64,000 nt of DNA from Chinchilla lanigera (lineage: Eukaryota > Chordata > Mammalia > Rodentia > Chinchillidae): contig NW_004955433.1 in assembly GCF_000276665.1 (NCBI RefSeq), positions 20,152,399-20,216,398 of the forward strand. The letters run 5' to 3'. This document shows positions 35,560 to 47,670 of the stretch, one piece after another. Positions within the stretch are counted from its first letter, which is position 1. Every line of letters begins with the position of its first letter. Both the position numbers and the translations under genes were made by a program. The notes under the pieces were generated by a model. The model made no database searches. It worked only from the letters and a program-made list of their open reading frames with translations, and was not told where the DNA came from.

Positions 35560-36360
35560 CTATGTAATTTTGCTTCATGTTCTCCAGTATTGTAGTATAT
35601 GACAATATTTTCTTCTCTTTTGAAACTAAATAATACCTCATTGCACAAACACATAAATAGACTATCTCTCACATTTTCTTTACTCTTGCTATGGTGGGTA
35701 GACATTCAGATTTCTTCTACCTCTGGCAATTATAAATGAGGTTGCATTGAACTTGGAAATACAAATGCCTTTTGTGTTCATGTTTTTAATCCATTCTGAT
35801 ATATACCCAGATGAAAAGTTGCTAGAACATATTATAATTCTATTTTTGGTTTTTGAAGAAACTGCCTACTCTTCACCACAGTGCCTGCAACTTTTTGCCT
35901 TAGCACCAACTAATCATAGAGTGCAAATTTTTCTACTGTCATACAAATACATGCTATTCTCTGTTTGTCCCTGTTGTTGGTTTGTATCAGGCTACCTAAT
36001 GAGTTAGATAGACATTTTTCTTGTGATTTTGATTTACATGATCTGCATCCTTTAATGACTGGTGAAGCCAAGCAGCTTTTCAAGTGCCAAGGCTCCGTTT
36101 CCCATATCTTCACGGAGAGAATGGCTCGTGAAATTCTTTAGCATGCTTTAGTCAGGTTAGTTTTTTTTTTTTTTTTTTTTTTTGACTTGTAGAAATTTTC
36201 ATATGTTCTGATGACTAACCCCTTACCACATATACCCTTTGAATATATTTTCTTTAATTTTGTAAAATATCATAATTTTGATTTTTACTCTAAATTTTAT
36301 GAAGCATTATTAGTTTATCTTGCATTTTTATGTTCTTCAAATACATCACAATTCTGACAT
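35560..36360 (-). mobile_element. L1 fragment (ORF2 3' region), old
   Basis: The plus strand reads as a reversed old mammalian L1 ORF2 end: ctggcaattataaatgaggt, aaactgcctactcttcacca, ttgtgattttgatttacatg, and gatgactaacccc-ttaccacatat. A 23-T run lies at 36161-36183 within it. Frames are broken. Confidence 0.7.
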
Positions 36361-38199
36361 CAGTGTATTTTAATAGTATAGCATTAGATTTAATGCAAAT
36401 ATTCTAAGCCACGCTATTGAGATTTGAATCACACATGCATGCATTCTCTGTGTCTTCCTCTCCCTCCCCCCCCCATGCTCTTCCTTGTCCTTTCTAGCTT
36501 GCATTAAACTGATGTTTGAATTTTTCACTTGTCATGAAGTTAGATTTTATTGGATGACACATGGTAATGATACTAATTAAAACATATTATAATCAAATAA
36601 AGAAAAGTAAGACCCAATGTTCACTGACAGCAACAGGAGTACTGCAAATTTTGTGAAGTTTTGAAAGCTCACATTGCCTTATGAATTACCTCACATATTT
36701 GCTGTACTCTCTGATCTGCTAATATGAGCAAATCAATGAAAAGAACTGTTTATGCTTCTTCACAAAGCAACAGGAAGTCACAGAATGAAATATGAGAATA
36801 TTTTATTTTAATGACAAAGATAAAATACTGAAATATTTATTACAGAAATTCAAGGTTCTATAAAAAGTTCCTTAAAATTAATGAGAGATAACAAGCCCAA
36901 AGAACTATTTCAGTTTAGTAATTGTTATAATGGTGAATTTATTTATTGTCCCAATCACTTACTGTACATTACTCACTTGTAATACATCATGCAATATGCA
37001 CTGCAACACTATATTGTTATTCTGTGGCATGCAATTACTGACAGAATGTGTTCATGGTCACAAAAATGGATGACGTGTTCAGATTTGAATTTGGGAATGA
37101 CAAGTGAGAAACACTGGTGTTTTAATAAATTACATATTCAACTCATCCTTTGCTTTAATGGGCTAACTATGTGATATCTTGGGCCAATATAATGCCAAAT
37201 CTTAGATTATTTAAACAATCAACATAGTTTTTTAATTGATGGTTTGTACCCATTGAAAATATTTATTATTTAAGAAAATGTAACAGTTTTGAACAGGAAA
37301 AATGGGTTTTGTTTGTATTATCAACCTTGTATGAAATCATTTTCTCTGTTGCATGAATTTGAATGGTCAGATTTCCAGTAATTTGTCTCCTTTGTATTAG
37401 TTGAATGGGCAAATATTAGCTAAGACCTAATTAAAATAGGTAAAAGAGTGCAAGTATGTGTCATCACAGAGTTCATAACAAAATGGAAATCAAAGGGGCT
37501 AGTTAGGGAGAGTGATGGCCTTTATTAAATTCCCTGGAGATTACCATTAACTGTATGATGGATAGTTAAGAAAATAAAGATCTTGAGTTCACTTTAATTA
37601 CAAAGTTGTTCTGCATGTAAGAGTCAACGAAACCTGGAATCTTTACTTATTTTGTCACTCACAACTTGTGGAATCTTAGGAGGTTTTGTTCAGTAAATTT
37701 CTCTATTTTCAAACTAAAGGATTTAAACAGAAACCTGTTTGCATACAAAGGTCTGTATGTGTCATCTATGAGCATAGACACTGGGATATTCCTGGCACTG
37801 GTGTACCTTAAACTGTCTGAGGGAGAAGGATAAGTAAATATATAAATAATCAGTCAATGAATAGCAGAATGAATGTGTTTACATTCCCAAACAAATTGAT
37901 ATTGGGTAGTTATGATTCTCCGTGTCTGAAAATTTATAACAAAGACCAAGAGAGTAACAAAAAATAAACTTCCTGGCTTAACCAAGTAACACTTGGCTTG
38001 CATTTAATGTGAAGGTTCTCTCTTACACACAAAAAAAACTGATATGTTGAAAATGGAAATCTCTGTCTCTCTCTAGTGAGCAGCAGCAGTTAGGAAGAAG
38101 CCATCATGCTTATTATCGGTGTCAGAGTCCAGTTTAACATCCAGACAGACAGATCCCCAAATGCCAGATTTGTTGTGGGAAATTGAGACAGTAGCTACG
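36361..38199. other. AT-rich intergenic DNA with a possible MIR
   Basis: Mostly unrecognised. About 37620-37740 (cacaacttgtggaatcttag, tttctctattttcaaactaa) may be a diverged MIR. A C-rich tract lies at 36464-36474. Confidence 0.45.
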
Positions 38200-38745
38200 T
38201 TTCATCCTTTGACTTCAGTTTCCACATCTTTAAATTCAAATTATTTTTCATCAGTGAAAAGGAAACCAAGTCCTAACACATGCTACAACATAGATAAATC
38301 TAATTCTTTACACCAAATGACAATTAGACACAAAAGAGAACATATTTTATGATTCCATCTACAAAAAATGTGTCAATGGGGACATCTATGAAGACAGAAA
38401 GTGGATTAGTATGGCCCCGGGGCTGGGTGTGGGAGACGGGATTATCTGTAGAAAGGCTTGAAGAGTCTCTGGGGGTGAGTGGGAGGCTATAAACATAGCA
38501 ATGATGCACTTTATTAAAAGGAACAGTTAATGATTCATTATTTGATCAATCTTGTGTGTCTATATTTGTTTTCCTGAGTAACCACTTTGAAGATATCAGT
38601 ATGTAATATAACAACCATTGTTAATTTCCTGTCACCTTGTCTGTAGTTCAGTATTGCTTGTATTGTTCTTATGCTAATTTGTGAATAGGTGTCTGTTTGT
38701 TAATATGTTTTCATTCTTTCATTTTTAAAATTAAAAGAAAACAAT
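38200..38745 (+). mobile_element. L1 3' end, old
   Basis: 38270-38500 matches the end of an old L1: acatgctacaacatagataa, ttttatgattccatctacaa, gaagacagaaagtggattag, then ggggctggg. 38505-38745 continues into the tail also seen at 15405-15625. Non-coding. Confidence 0.65.
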
Positions 38746-40097
38746 GATGATGACTGTTGAATGCTTTATATTTACTAAAACTCTTTGAACTGGACAAACA
38801 AACTTCATATTTTATATACACATTTTAAAATTTAGTACAACTCCTTGAAAAATTAAAAGGAAAATGTGAATGTATAGAGCATGTCTGTCCTAGGCTTCAA
38901 ATCCTCACAGTCTATGATTCCAAATGTAAGTTTCTTAAAATATATTTTCAACATTTGACAGTTTTTAAATTTTTGAATTAAATTGTGAAACAGTGTGTTT
39001 AAGAAACTAGCCATTTCAACAATATTTATATATCAGTTCTCTGGAAAGATGTGCCGAACCTACTTTGTGACATTTTTATCTGCCCTTGTACCCTGGTATG
39101 TAAAAGCTCAATGTAGTCATAACCGTGTAGACCATACAGTTCCCTCTGATTATCCAAAGAAACATCTTTAGAGATACAGATTTTGTTCCTTAACTATGTT
39201 GCTCCATTTTCTACATGACATTATTCTTGAGATTTTGGCAGTTATATACCTCTAAAATGACTTTTTCACATCCACAGCTTTTAAGAAGCCGGTGATAAAT
39301 TAAATTGTACCATTTTCTTCTCCTTAGTGGAGGGGATTCTACTCTAACAAAAATCAGCTGCTTTGGGGAAAAAATAATGAGCCCTGTGAAATATTGGTGG
39401 ACACAGCAAAAGACATTTTGCCTGTTAAAAATAAAAATGAACATCTCAGTCAATAACGTTATTCAGAACATTAAGGCCAGACATAGAGGTAAAAATCAGT
39501 AGATGCAAAGCAAAGAGGTAGGTTTTGCAGAAAAGTGTACAGAGAAACGTGTGTGCACACATCTTTGCTATTCAGGTACTTCCCTCTTTTATTCAATAGT
39601 GTCTGAAATCCCATGCGCCTATCATTAGCAGCAAGACATAAAAAATGAACTTAGCCTTGGTGAAGAAGATTTTGCCCTTAAATTTCTCTTCTCTCCCTTC
39701 TTTACTTTCTTCCTTTTCTGTTTCTAAATAAACAGGAATAGAGTATAGGTAGGAATTTACTTTCATTTTCCCCGCAATTAGTAGGGACCCTGATCAGTCA
39801 GAATTTATATGGGAATGAAAAAATGCAGTTTTCATTTTGCAGTGCAAAGTGTACCTGTCACAGGAGTACATTGGGAGAAAGGAATCTGTGAATGAGACTG
39901 CTCTGGTTCCTCTTAGTATGTGATATAATCAGGTAGACAGATATTAAATAATTATGCAGAAGAAAGTCACAAAATAGCCTAATGAAATATGTACCCCTTC
40001 ACCTGCATTACAATTCACAGCACAGGCATGGATTCTCATATCTATTGTAGGTTAGAAACTGTGAGAAACTTAGAAGAAAATTAGCAAAGTCTGGGAC
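38746..40097. other. AT-rich intergenic DNA
   Basis: No repeat or gene recognised. The overlapping open frames at 39211-39453 (-) and 39305-39502 (+) are uninformative. Confidence 0.5.
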
Positions 40098-40681
40098 TGT
40101 GATGGATTAATTAATGGTCAACTTAAGTGGGAGCGTCCAGCTGAATTGAGTCAGCGTGGTCCTGAGCATGAAAAAACTACTGAAGGAATGTGATAAGAAT
40201 GGAATAAAAGGAGAACAGGAGGGGAGGATTTCATCTGATTTTCCTAGAGAAGCTTGGCTGATTTCTTTCCTCGAAGGAGCTTCAGTTGTTCTTGTCAGAG
40301 GAGCTTGGGTCCTCACAGTCACCAAGGATGTTGTTGTTCTTCTCCAGGGAGCTCTAGGTTTGGCTTTTGTCTTGTATGACTTCTAACTCCAATGAAGATC
40401 CCTCAGGCTTCTTGTGCAGATTGTCTAGCCTCTAGCACTAACCCTTGAGCTTTCTGGGGCAGACCTCAATCTCCACCGCGGATTCCTGGGCCTCCTGATA
40501 GGAACTTGAAGGAGACATTGCCATGGGATCCAGGCCCTCAGCTAGTTTCTTCAGCTCTGTAGCGTGGACAGATCTCTTGCACTCTTCTATGTTTGACTTT
40601 ATGGGTGAATATTGTAAAACAATCTCATAAATTTATGTGTCCTGCATTAAATCTGTTTTCTTGCAAACTCTGACTATAACA
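40098..40681 (+). mobile_element. ERV-L LTR (MT2/MLT2-like), solo
   Basis: Starts TGTGATGGATTAATTAATGG-TCAACTT and ends GACTATAACA, about 584 bp, with the CT- and CCTC-rich middle of ERV-L LTRs. Flanking pentamers (gggac and ggagc) match only partly. Related to the LTR at 1848-2338 by start motif. Open frames inside are chance. Confidence 0.65.
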
Positions 40682-41439
40682 GGAGCTCAGAAAGAGGCAA
40701 AGTTTAAATCACTGGAAAGGAGTCTGCTTCTTAAATTTCCATGCAATGTTCATATGTAGTCAGTTTTATGATCTTATTTTAAACTGATGATAATCCAATC
40801 AAGAAATAGATTCAGGTATCTCTATTGTCCTATAACTTCTTATACCTTCCTACCAGCTTTCTTTTTTCTGTTCAGGGGATTCTGATTCTTTGCACTCCAA
40901 ACCTCATTGGACCTTTTACACATCTGTCATAGAACTTTCAATGAAAGATTTTAGTGAATGATCAAAGAATTGAACTAATAACACTGTTGTGTTCCTAGCT
41001 TCAAAGGTATAAAAGTGTGTCTCTGAGCACTGTATGTTCATGTTTCCTTATCTCTACATCTACACTGAGTTGAGTGAAAAAAACCTGTAATCACAATGTG
41101 TTTATGTTTATACCATTTTTCTCCCCTTCAGTAGCTGTGGTGAAACCTCAGGATGTGTGATGCAATGACTATACTGGTAAATGAAGCATAAGTGATTTTC
41201 CTTCTGGAAGTGATTCTGCTTGGTGCTCTGGCAGTTTTCTTGCTACACACACATCATAATTTCCTCTGTTTCATAAGATTTTTAGTAAAGAAAGCAACAA
41301 AACAACAATTTCCCTCCAAATAGCCTATTGTAAAGATTAAAGACCTCTTGAAGGTGCAAGTGCCATTTGTGATTATTTAGAACACTCTTTTCTGCTCAGT
41401 ACCCTCCACATTTTCTACAGGACCAGTCTCCAATTCATA
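40682..41439. other. Intergenic DNA
   Basis: Nothing recognised. Confidence 0.5.
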
Positions 41440-41760
41440 AGTCATTTCCCTTCCTTTGAATATGTATTCTGTAATTAGATTGCTAAATCATACTATAGTT
41501 CTTTTTTTTTTTGAGACAGGGTCTCAAGCTGCAATTCAGGCTGGCCTTGAGCTCACTTTGTGGCCCAGGCTGGTCTGGAACTTGCAATGGTCCCCCTGCC
41601 TCAGCCTCCTGAGAGCTGGGATTACAGGCATGTGCCACCATGCCCAGCTGTACACTATGGTTCTAATTTTAACTTTTTGAGGAACTTCTGTGTTGCTCTC
41701 CAGAATGGCTCCATTAGTTCACGTTTGCACTTGCAGTGGACAGGTGTTCCCTTTTGTGTT
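41440..41760 (-). mobile_element. L1 ORF2 fragment, copy 1, interrupted by B1
   Basis: The flanks of the B1 (cctttgaatatgtattctgt at left; ttttaactttttgaggaact at right) form a reversed L1 ORF2 segment. The same segment occurs again at 42320-42478. Confidence 0.7.
41492..41664 (-). mobile_element. B1 SINE with 11-bp TSD
   Basis: A minus-strand B1 (about 41503-41653): gagacagggtctcaagctgc, ggctggccttgagctcactt and gctgggattacaggcatgtg. The duplication actatagttct (41492-41502) recurs as actatggttct (41654-41664). Confidence 0.94.
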
Positions 41761-41764
41761 AAGA

Positions 41765-42478
41765 ATTCTGTTATTTACACCTCTTTTTAATTTGATAACT
41801 AAAAGTTACACATATAGTACAACATGATTGATATGTATTTATATTTTGAAATGGCAAACTCCCGCTACTTACCATATTAATTACCTCACATACTTATTGA
41901 TTTTGGTGGCAAAAATGCTGCAAATTTCTGCACTTCGCTATTTGACAACATGCAGTATATTGTCATTAACTATACTCACTGTGACGTGCAACAGCTCTTG
42001 AACTGTTTGCTCCATCTAAACATATTTTGTGTCCTTTTGTCTTACATTTCCCTAATAATACTCTCACTCACTGCATTTTACTTTCAGTTTCTATGAATTC
42101 TACTTTACTATATTTGGCATGTAACTGAAACCAAGCATCATTTGTCTTTCTGTAAATGGCTTATTTCATGTAACATGTCAATAATATCCCACTGCATATA
42201 TATACCATGTTTACTTTTCTAAGAATAGATGCTCAGAATGGTATATATGCTGGCTATTATAAATAATCCTGCAATTTCTACAGAAGCGTAGGAGTACAGA
42301 TATTCATTCAACACAGTGATTTCCCTTCCTTTGAGTATGCATTCAGTACCTGGATTGCTAGATCATACTATGGTCCTAATTTTAACTTTTTGAGGAACTT
42401 CTCTGTTGGTCTCCAGAATAGCACCATCAGTTCATGTCTGCTCTTTCAGTATACATGTGTTCCTTTTTATCTGTATCT
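41765..42478 (-). mobile_element. L1 3' end (L1M-like), copy 2
   Basis: A reversed L1 3' region: atattgtcattaactatact near 41960, gtctttctgtaaatggctta, tggctattataaataatcct, and ttttaactttttgaggaact at about 42380. It includes a second copy of the segment at 41440-41760 with an estimated 80-90 percent identity. Confidence 0.75.
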
Positions 42479-43212
42479 TCTCTCTCAAGCCTGTTTCACT
42501 TCCCATGCCATGCTTTCAAATTCAAACTCTTTTTTTTCCCTAAGTCACTGAAACTCCCCAGGACTTTCCTAGGAGCTTAGCAGTACTCTTCCAAGAATCA
42601 TGAACCTTAATCTAAATCATTTGTTTCTTAGAGTTTTGGAAAATGACCATGTTTTAGCAGAGGAAATTAGTCCCTGTAGGATTTTCTAATCCTGATTATA
42701 AAACCAACTGTGCAACTGCATTGAGAAATAAATTTTATGTAATATTTACAATCTTACCAGTTTCTCTAAAACCATTAAGAGATTGAGTTATTGACTACCT
42801 ACAGGCCAATACTGTAACAAAGACCTAAATGCTGAGCCTGCAGATGCCCAATGTGTAGCTCAAGGCACACCAACAGTTGGCCTTAATTTTTTGTATGTCT
42901 TCCTTCATACTTTAGAAATTTGGATCATATTGCTGATCAGCTCTATGTGTACCCAAGCAAATCACTTATTGAATGTGTGTAATACATGCTTATTAGTCTA
43001 AAACTTATCCAAACTCTATCATTCCCCTTTAGGACTAAGGGCACCAAAAAGAAGAATAACTGAAGTAGTTTTCTGGATTTGCAGGTTTACAGCACTCAGC
43101 TGCAGACCATCTACAGTAATGTTTAGAATTCTCCAGTCATTCTCCACAACTTATTATCTATCGCCGTGGAAGCCAGAGACAGCAAAGCCTTACAGAACCC
43201 TCCATAAAGAGG
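42479..43212. other. Intergenic DNA
   Basis: No clear element recognised. Confidence 0.5.
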
Positions 43213-43704
43213 TGTTATGGTTTGTGTCTGGATGTCCCCCCAAAGCTCACGCAGTCATGGGGTGGGCTTTTAGAGTTTATGATTTTTTGTTTATTTTTAT
43301 TTTGTTTTTTTTTCTGGTACCGGGAATCAAACTCTTGACCTCACTTTTGCCAGACAGGTGCTGTGCTGCTGAGCTAAATCCCCAGCCCTACAGAGTTTAT
43401 GATCGATCCATGTTCCAATGTTGGGATTATGGATGTGAGTGCTACACCTGCCCTGGGGCGGGTAGTTTGCACACACTACAAGGGAGGGAAAGAGGCTGCT
43501 TGCTGCTTCTCCCATTGTGCTCTTTATGCTTTTGCTGTCTTCTACCACCATGAACTGTTGCCCTCTGCCATGTGTCAGCCTGCCTTGGAGCCAGCTGATT
43601 ATAGACTGAAACTTCGATAAACTGTGAGCTAAATAAACCTTTTCTTCCTTAATTCTGGGCATCAGGTATTTTGTCTCAGCAATAAGAGGAAAGCAACTAA
43701 GACA
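43213..43704 (+). mobile_element. Solo MaLR-class LTR carrying a nested ID
   Basis: Starts TGTTATGGTTTGTGTC and ends CTAAGACA. Flanking pentamers are agagg (43208-43212) and ggagg (43705-43709), one mismatch. The AAATAAACCTTTTCTTCCTT block contains the polyadenylation signal near 43630. Without the ID it is about 370 bp, close to the LTR at 59197. The 144-codon frame at 43119-43553 crosses LTR and ID and is not a gene. Confidence 0.85.
43272..43403 (-). mobile_element. ID SINE inside the LTR, perfect 12-bp TSD
   Basis: T-rich tail at 43284-43313, ctggtaccgggaatcaaact, ttttgccagacaggtgctgt, and a reversed GGGCTGGGGATTTAGCTCAG head. The duplication agagtttatgat is exact at 43272-43283 and 43392-43403, so the ID postdates the LTR. 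Confidence 0.97.
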
Positions 43705-43709
43705 GGAGG

Positions 43710-46129
43710 TTACCCCAAAGGAGGAACAAATATTCCATAGCTGGTACTCTTAATTAGGAGCCATCATATCATTTGTGATAGGAACTATATTATCCCTCAA
43801 ATCACAATGTCTCTCTCAGAAACTTACAGAACAGTCCCGAATGCCAACCCAGAAAGTAAACTGACCAAGTTTATTGAAGTTATCATGTGTACACCTCCTT
43901 CATTATACAAACCCTCAAACCTTCCTTTTGTTTTTCTTTTCTACAGAACACCAAAACTTCTGCCAGCCCTTGGAAGATAGATTTTGAACATCCTTTTCTG
44001 TTTTTCCCAGTATAACCACTCTAAGCAAAGCTTCTTTCTTACTCTGCTTGTTACATGTCTCCTTGATTGGCACTATATGACAGGTGGCCAAGCCTGGTAT
44101 GCTGGGACCACTGGAACTAAACTCTAGGAACAATATCAGAAAGGTTGTGGTTATGAAAAAGCCTGCATTTTATAAACCTAAATCCTAGAACTGATCAGTG
44201 CAAATCTTTCTCTATGTTTCAACACTATAAGCACAGCTTACAGAGTATTAACTTTGCCATAAAATACAGGAAAAAATTGAATGTATACTCACTGTGATTT
44301 GTGGAAAGATGCCTCAAAAAAGTGTATCTTGCAGAACCGTTCTTATGGGAACTTATTGCCTCTCAAATATTTATATCACTCTATCTTTTTAACATTCCAT
44401 TCTTCAACACTTTTCCAATAATTTTTTACTGGAAAACATACACTATGTAATTACTATAGACAATTTAATACTTTAGCTAGCATTGGAGCTTTTCTGGCAG
44501 TTAATTTATAACTTAAGGAGCCACTGAAACATTTAATAACATTATAAGTAAAAGTAACTGGGAAAAGTCTAGGGAATCCACAGTAGTATGCTGTATCCAC
44601 ATTAATAAAGCAGATTATTAGATTTCCTAAAATAAGTAATTCCAACTGAATAGACATATATTGCTAACTTCATGACTCAGTCTGAAGACTCACTTTTGGA
44701 TTAGAAGATTTGCATTTAAATGGTCTTTCTCTTCCTTGAACTTATAGGTTTCTGCATAGGAAAATACTATTCTTTCTTTGTGCAGCACATACATAAAAGG
44801 TTCTAATAAATTCCACCATTGTGATGAACCCACAATTTAGCAAGGGCTTTTAAGCTTTTCTAAGAGACTCAGATAAAATAGGGTAGCCTATGTTTCCTTT
44901 TGGGAGTTTTATGTATAATTAGGAAAATTAGTTATTTCTCTGCTGGCTATCTTTATGAATTTAAGAAAATTCCCATTCATCTCCTTAGTAAATTAAACAA
45001 AGAAACACCTCAATCTGAATTTCTTTCCTTCGCAAAACCGGTAGCTGTTTCACATTTATAAAGTTTCTCATTCTAATGCCTTTTCGTCTACTGTTTGAGA
45101 AATTAAATTAGTGAAGTACTAAAATGAATATAACTTGATATCATGGTAACCAAGATTTTTTTTAGGACCTTAACATCAGCCCCTTAACATGAGCCCCTCA
45201 CCTGAAAATACTCTCTCGTTGTCTAATATAACATCTCCAACTTAGAAAAGATTTATCCAGTGTCTAAAAAAGAAGCATAGACAGAATAGTATAAAAAATG
45301 TGGAAACATTTGAGGCGTGTTGTAGATGCTTTATCAATGCCAGTATTTTCGAGACTCTTCTGAGAAGTAGTTGAATGTACAATTTGTTACAAAAATCATG
45401 TGGAATAAAATGCCTATATGATAGGGCTGAGATAAAAGGGAAAAGAACTTTGTATGTAGTTCCAATTTCCATACCTTTCACACGTGTGTGTGACGTACCC
45501 ATGTGTGACTGTGTGTATGTGTGCATGCCAAAGACACAAAAGTCGACTCCAGTAAATAGAAGTGCTCACCCTTTACTTTTAGTTCAAATATTTTGAAACA
45601 TCTGTTTTATACTCTCCTAGTTTAGTTTAATTTATAATTTTGTTTTTATTCCAAAAAATTTGCACAAAATGTTTTCCTTATGGGTAGATAAGCTGATGCA
45701 GAAGAAAAAAAAAAAAACTTAAAAAATGTAAACCTACAAAAATTGCTAGGAAAAACCTGCATAAAAAGAATAAGAAAATTGTCAGTATATATTGTATCAA
45801 TCCTAAATGTGCTTCACAGTTTCTTTAAAACAACTTTAAAATGTTAGTATTATTACCTGAGGAGTTATGACGGCTGAACTCTAGACATTTCTTAACAGTG
45901 TGCTAAGCTATGAGGCATGCCAGCCAGAAAGATAAAACCTGTTGTAAGACAAATCCATATAGCCAGCAACAGTAAGTCTTGATGGTAGTTTGTACAATGT
46001 CCACTAGATATAAAAAGAGTGGGTATTTTATAATGAAAATTTGAAGACTGAAAGTGTAAGTTGTTTGCATTTAAATTTCATTGATTATAGGTGAGAAAGG
46101 CTTACATGAAGTAGGGAAAACTTTCAAAT
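43710..46129. other. AT-rich intergenic DNA
   Basis: No clear element. A degenerate GT-rich stretch lies at about 45478-45530. Open frames at 43915-44133 (-) and 45242-45526 (-) show no recognised domains. Confidence 0.5.
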
Positions 46130-46328
46130 AGACAGTCCAAGCCAGGTGTGGCGGTGCACGTCTGTATTCCCAGCACTCAGGAGGCTGGGGCAGGAGGATC
46201 TTTGTGAGTTCGAGGCCAGCCTGGGCTACAATGCAAGCTCAAGGCCAGAGAGACCTTGTCTCAAAAACAAAAACAAAAACAAAAACAAAAACAAAAAAAA
46301 AAAAGGAGAGAAAGAAAGACAGTCCAGA
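46130..46328 (+). mobile_element. B1 SINE with 10-bp TSD
   Basis: A plus-strand B1 (46141-46263): gccaggtgtggcggtgcacg, caggaggctggggcaggagg and cagcctgggctacaatgcaa, then a (CAAAAA)n tail. The duplication agacagtcca occurs at 46130-46139 and 46318-46327. Confidence 0.95.
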
Positions 46329-46579
46329 AGAAGCTATGGGTGATTCTGCATTGGTCAGTATCGTAAGCATCATGTGGCAGAAAAGGATGTGAGGTTGGGA
46401 TTTTAATTAAGGTTTTAATAATATACATTGTAAGATACATAATTCATTTGACCTAGAGCTTGTTGGCTAAATAATCTAACTTCAGCTTTCCTCCCATTCA
46501 TTGCACCATTGTATTTAAATTTAGGACATTTTGTATTATTTCAAGTGAAATCTAAGTATAGAAAAGTGTAACTATCTAT

Positions 46580-46706
46580 AGTGTTTACTATATATATATA
46601 TATTTTTTGGTTTTTCTCCAGTACCAGGAACCGAACTCACGACCTTGCGCTTGCCAGGCAGGTGCTTTGCCGCTGAGCTAAATCCCCAGCCCAGTGTTTA
46701 CTATAT
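46580..46706 (-). mobile_element. Young ID SINE with perfect 14-bp TSD
   Basis: The tail joins a TA run (46591-46602). The body is ccagtaccaggaaccgaact, cgaccttgcgcttgccaggc and a reversed GGGCTGGGGATTTAGCTCAG head. The duplication agtgtttactatat is exact at 46580-46593 and 46693-46706. Confidence 0.96.
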
Positions 46707-46899
46707 GTTAATTATCCCAAATCATTAAGCAATATCAAAATTTTGGAAATGAATGTTGCAAGGGACATTGGATAGCATTAGGAAACATTATCAAATTTGA
46801 CCTTTTCCTCATACCATGTAAAAGCTAACCTTGAGAAGAATCAGAGACCTAGGAGGCCATGAAAAATGTGTAAGGGTTGAGGAGGAGCAGGGACATTCT

Positions 46900-47670
46900 T
46901 ATTAAACTGGATAAAGAAGCAAATGAAAGGTGTGATGTACAACAAACTGTAATGTACAACAAACATTTAAATATGCAGAACACAACAGTACATAAATCAT
47001 ATAGAAAATGGACCAGAGACAGAAATAAATCTATAAATAGATAAGATAGATATTAGCTATATGAATGAATGATAACATACATAATAATAAATGCAAACTA
47101 AAACAGCATTGAAATCTTACATCTCCTTCAGATTGCTCACAATCCAACAATTTGAATAGATGAGTTTGGCTTTTACCCTAGAATCCAGTTAACACAAAAT
47201 GGTAAAAACTTGTGGACAGGCTTTACCAACATCTACCAAAACTCTTTGTGCATTTATCCTTTGATCTAGCAAACTAACTTCTAGGAAATTAAACCAGCTA
47301 CACTTTCAATAAAACAAAAGTAGAGACATACAAGATTTTGCTATGCAGCTTTATGTGTAAACACAGCACATTTGCTGAACACATCATTTCATATGCCATG
47401 GATGGTTTCTTTCAAATTCATAAAGATGTCCATCAATTAATATAAAGCAATTCTAAAGTTTTAAATTCAGAAAGTCAAATGCTTCAAAGTGTGTATTGCA
47501 GGGTACTTTTCTTTATGAAAAAAGAGGGGAAATAAAATATATGTGAAAACATTTTTTGTATTTTGATTTTTATAGTTATGGGAACAGACAATTTCAAATT
47601 TCTTCAAATGCAGTTTGCGCTAATGAGTAAATGCATGTCTGCTGAAAATGGATTCCTATTGAAAAAGGAA
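46900..47670 (+). mobile_element. Old L1 fragment (ORF2 3' end and 3' UTR)
   Basis: Diverged L1 blocks in order: aaatgcaaactaaaacagca, aaactctttgtgcatttatc, ctaacttctaggaaattaaa, aagatgtccatcaattaata and a tatgaaaaaagaggggaaat UTR motif. L1M-class age. Confidence 0.6.

Noticed and set aside
43119..43553. 144-codon open frame, the longest in the window
   Set aside because: It runs across a MaLR LTR and an inserted minus-strand ID. The open frame is a by-product of the insertion.
46264..46305. (CAAAAA)n array considered as a CRISPR-like or satellite repeat
   Set aside because: It is the A-rich tail of the B1 at 46141, bracketed by that element's TSD.
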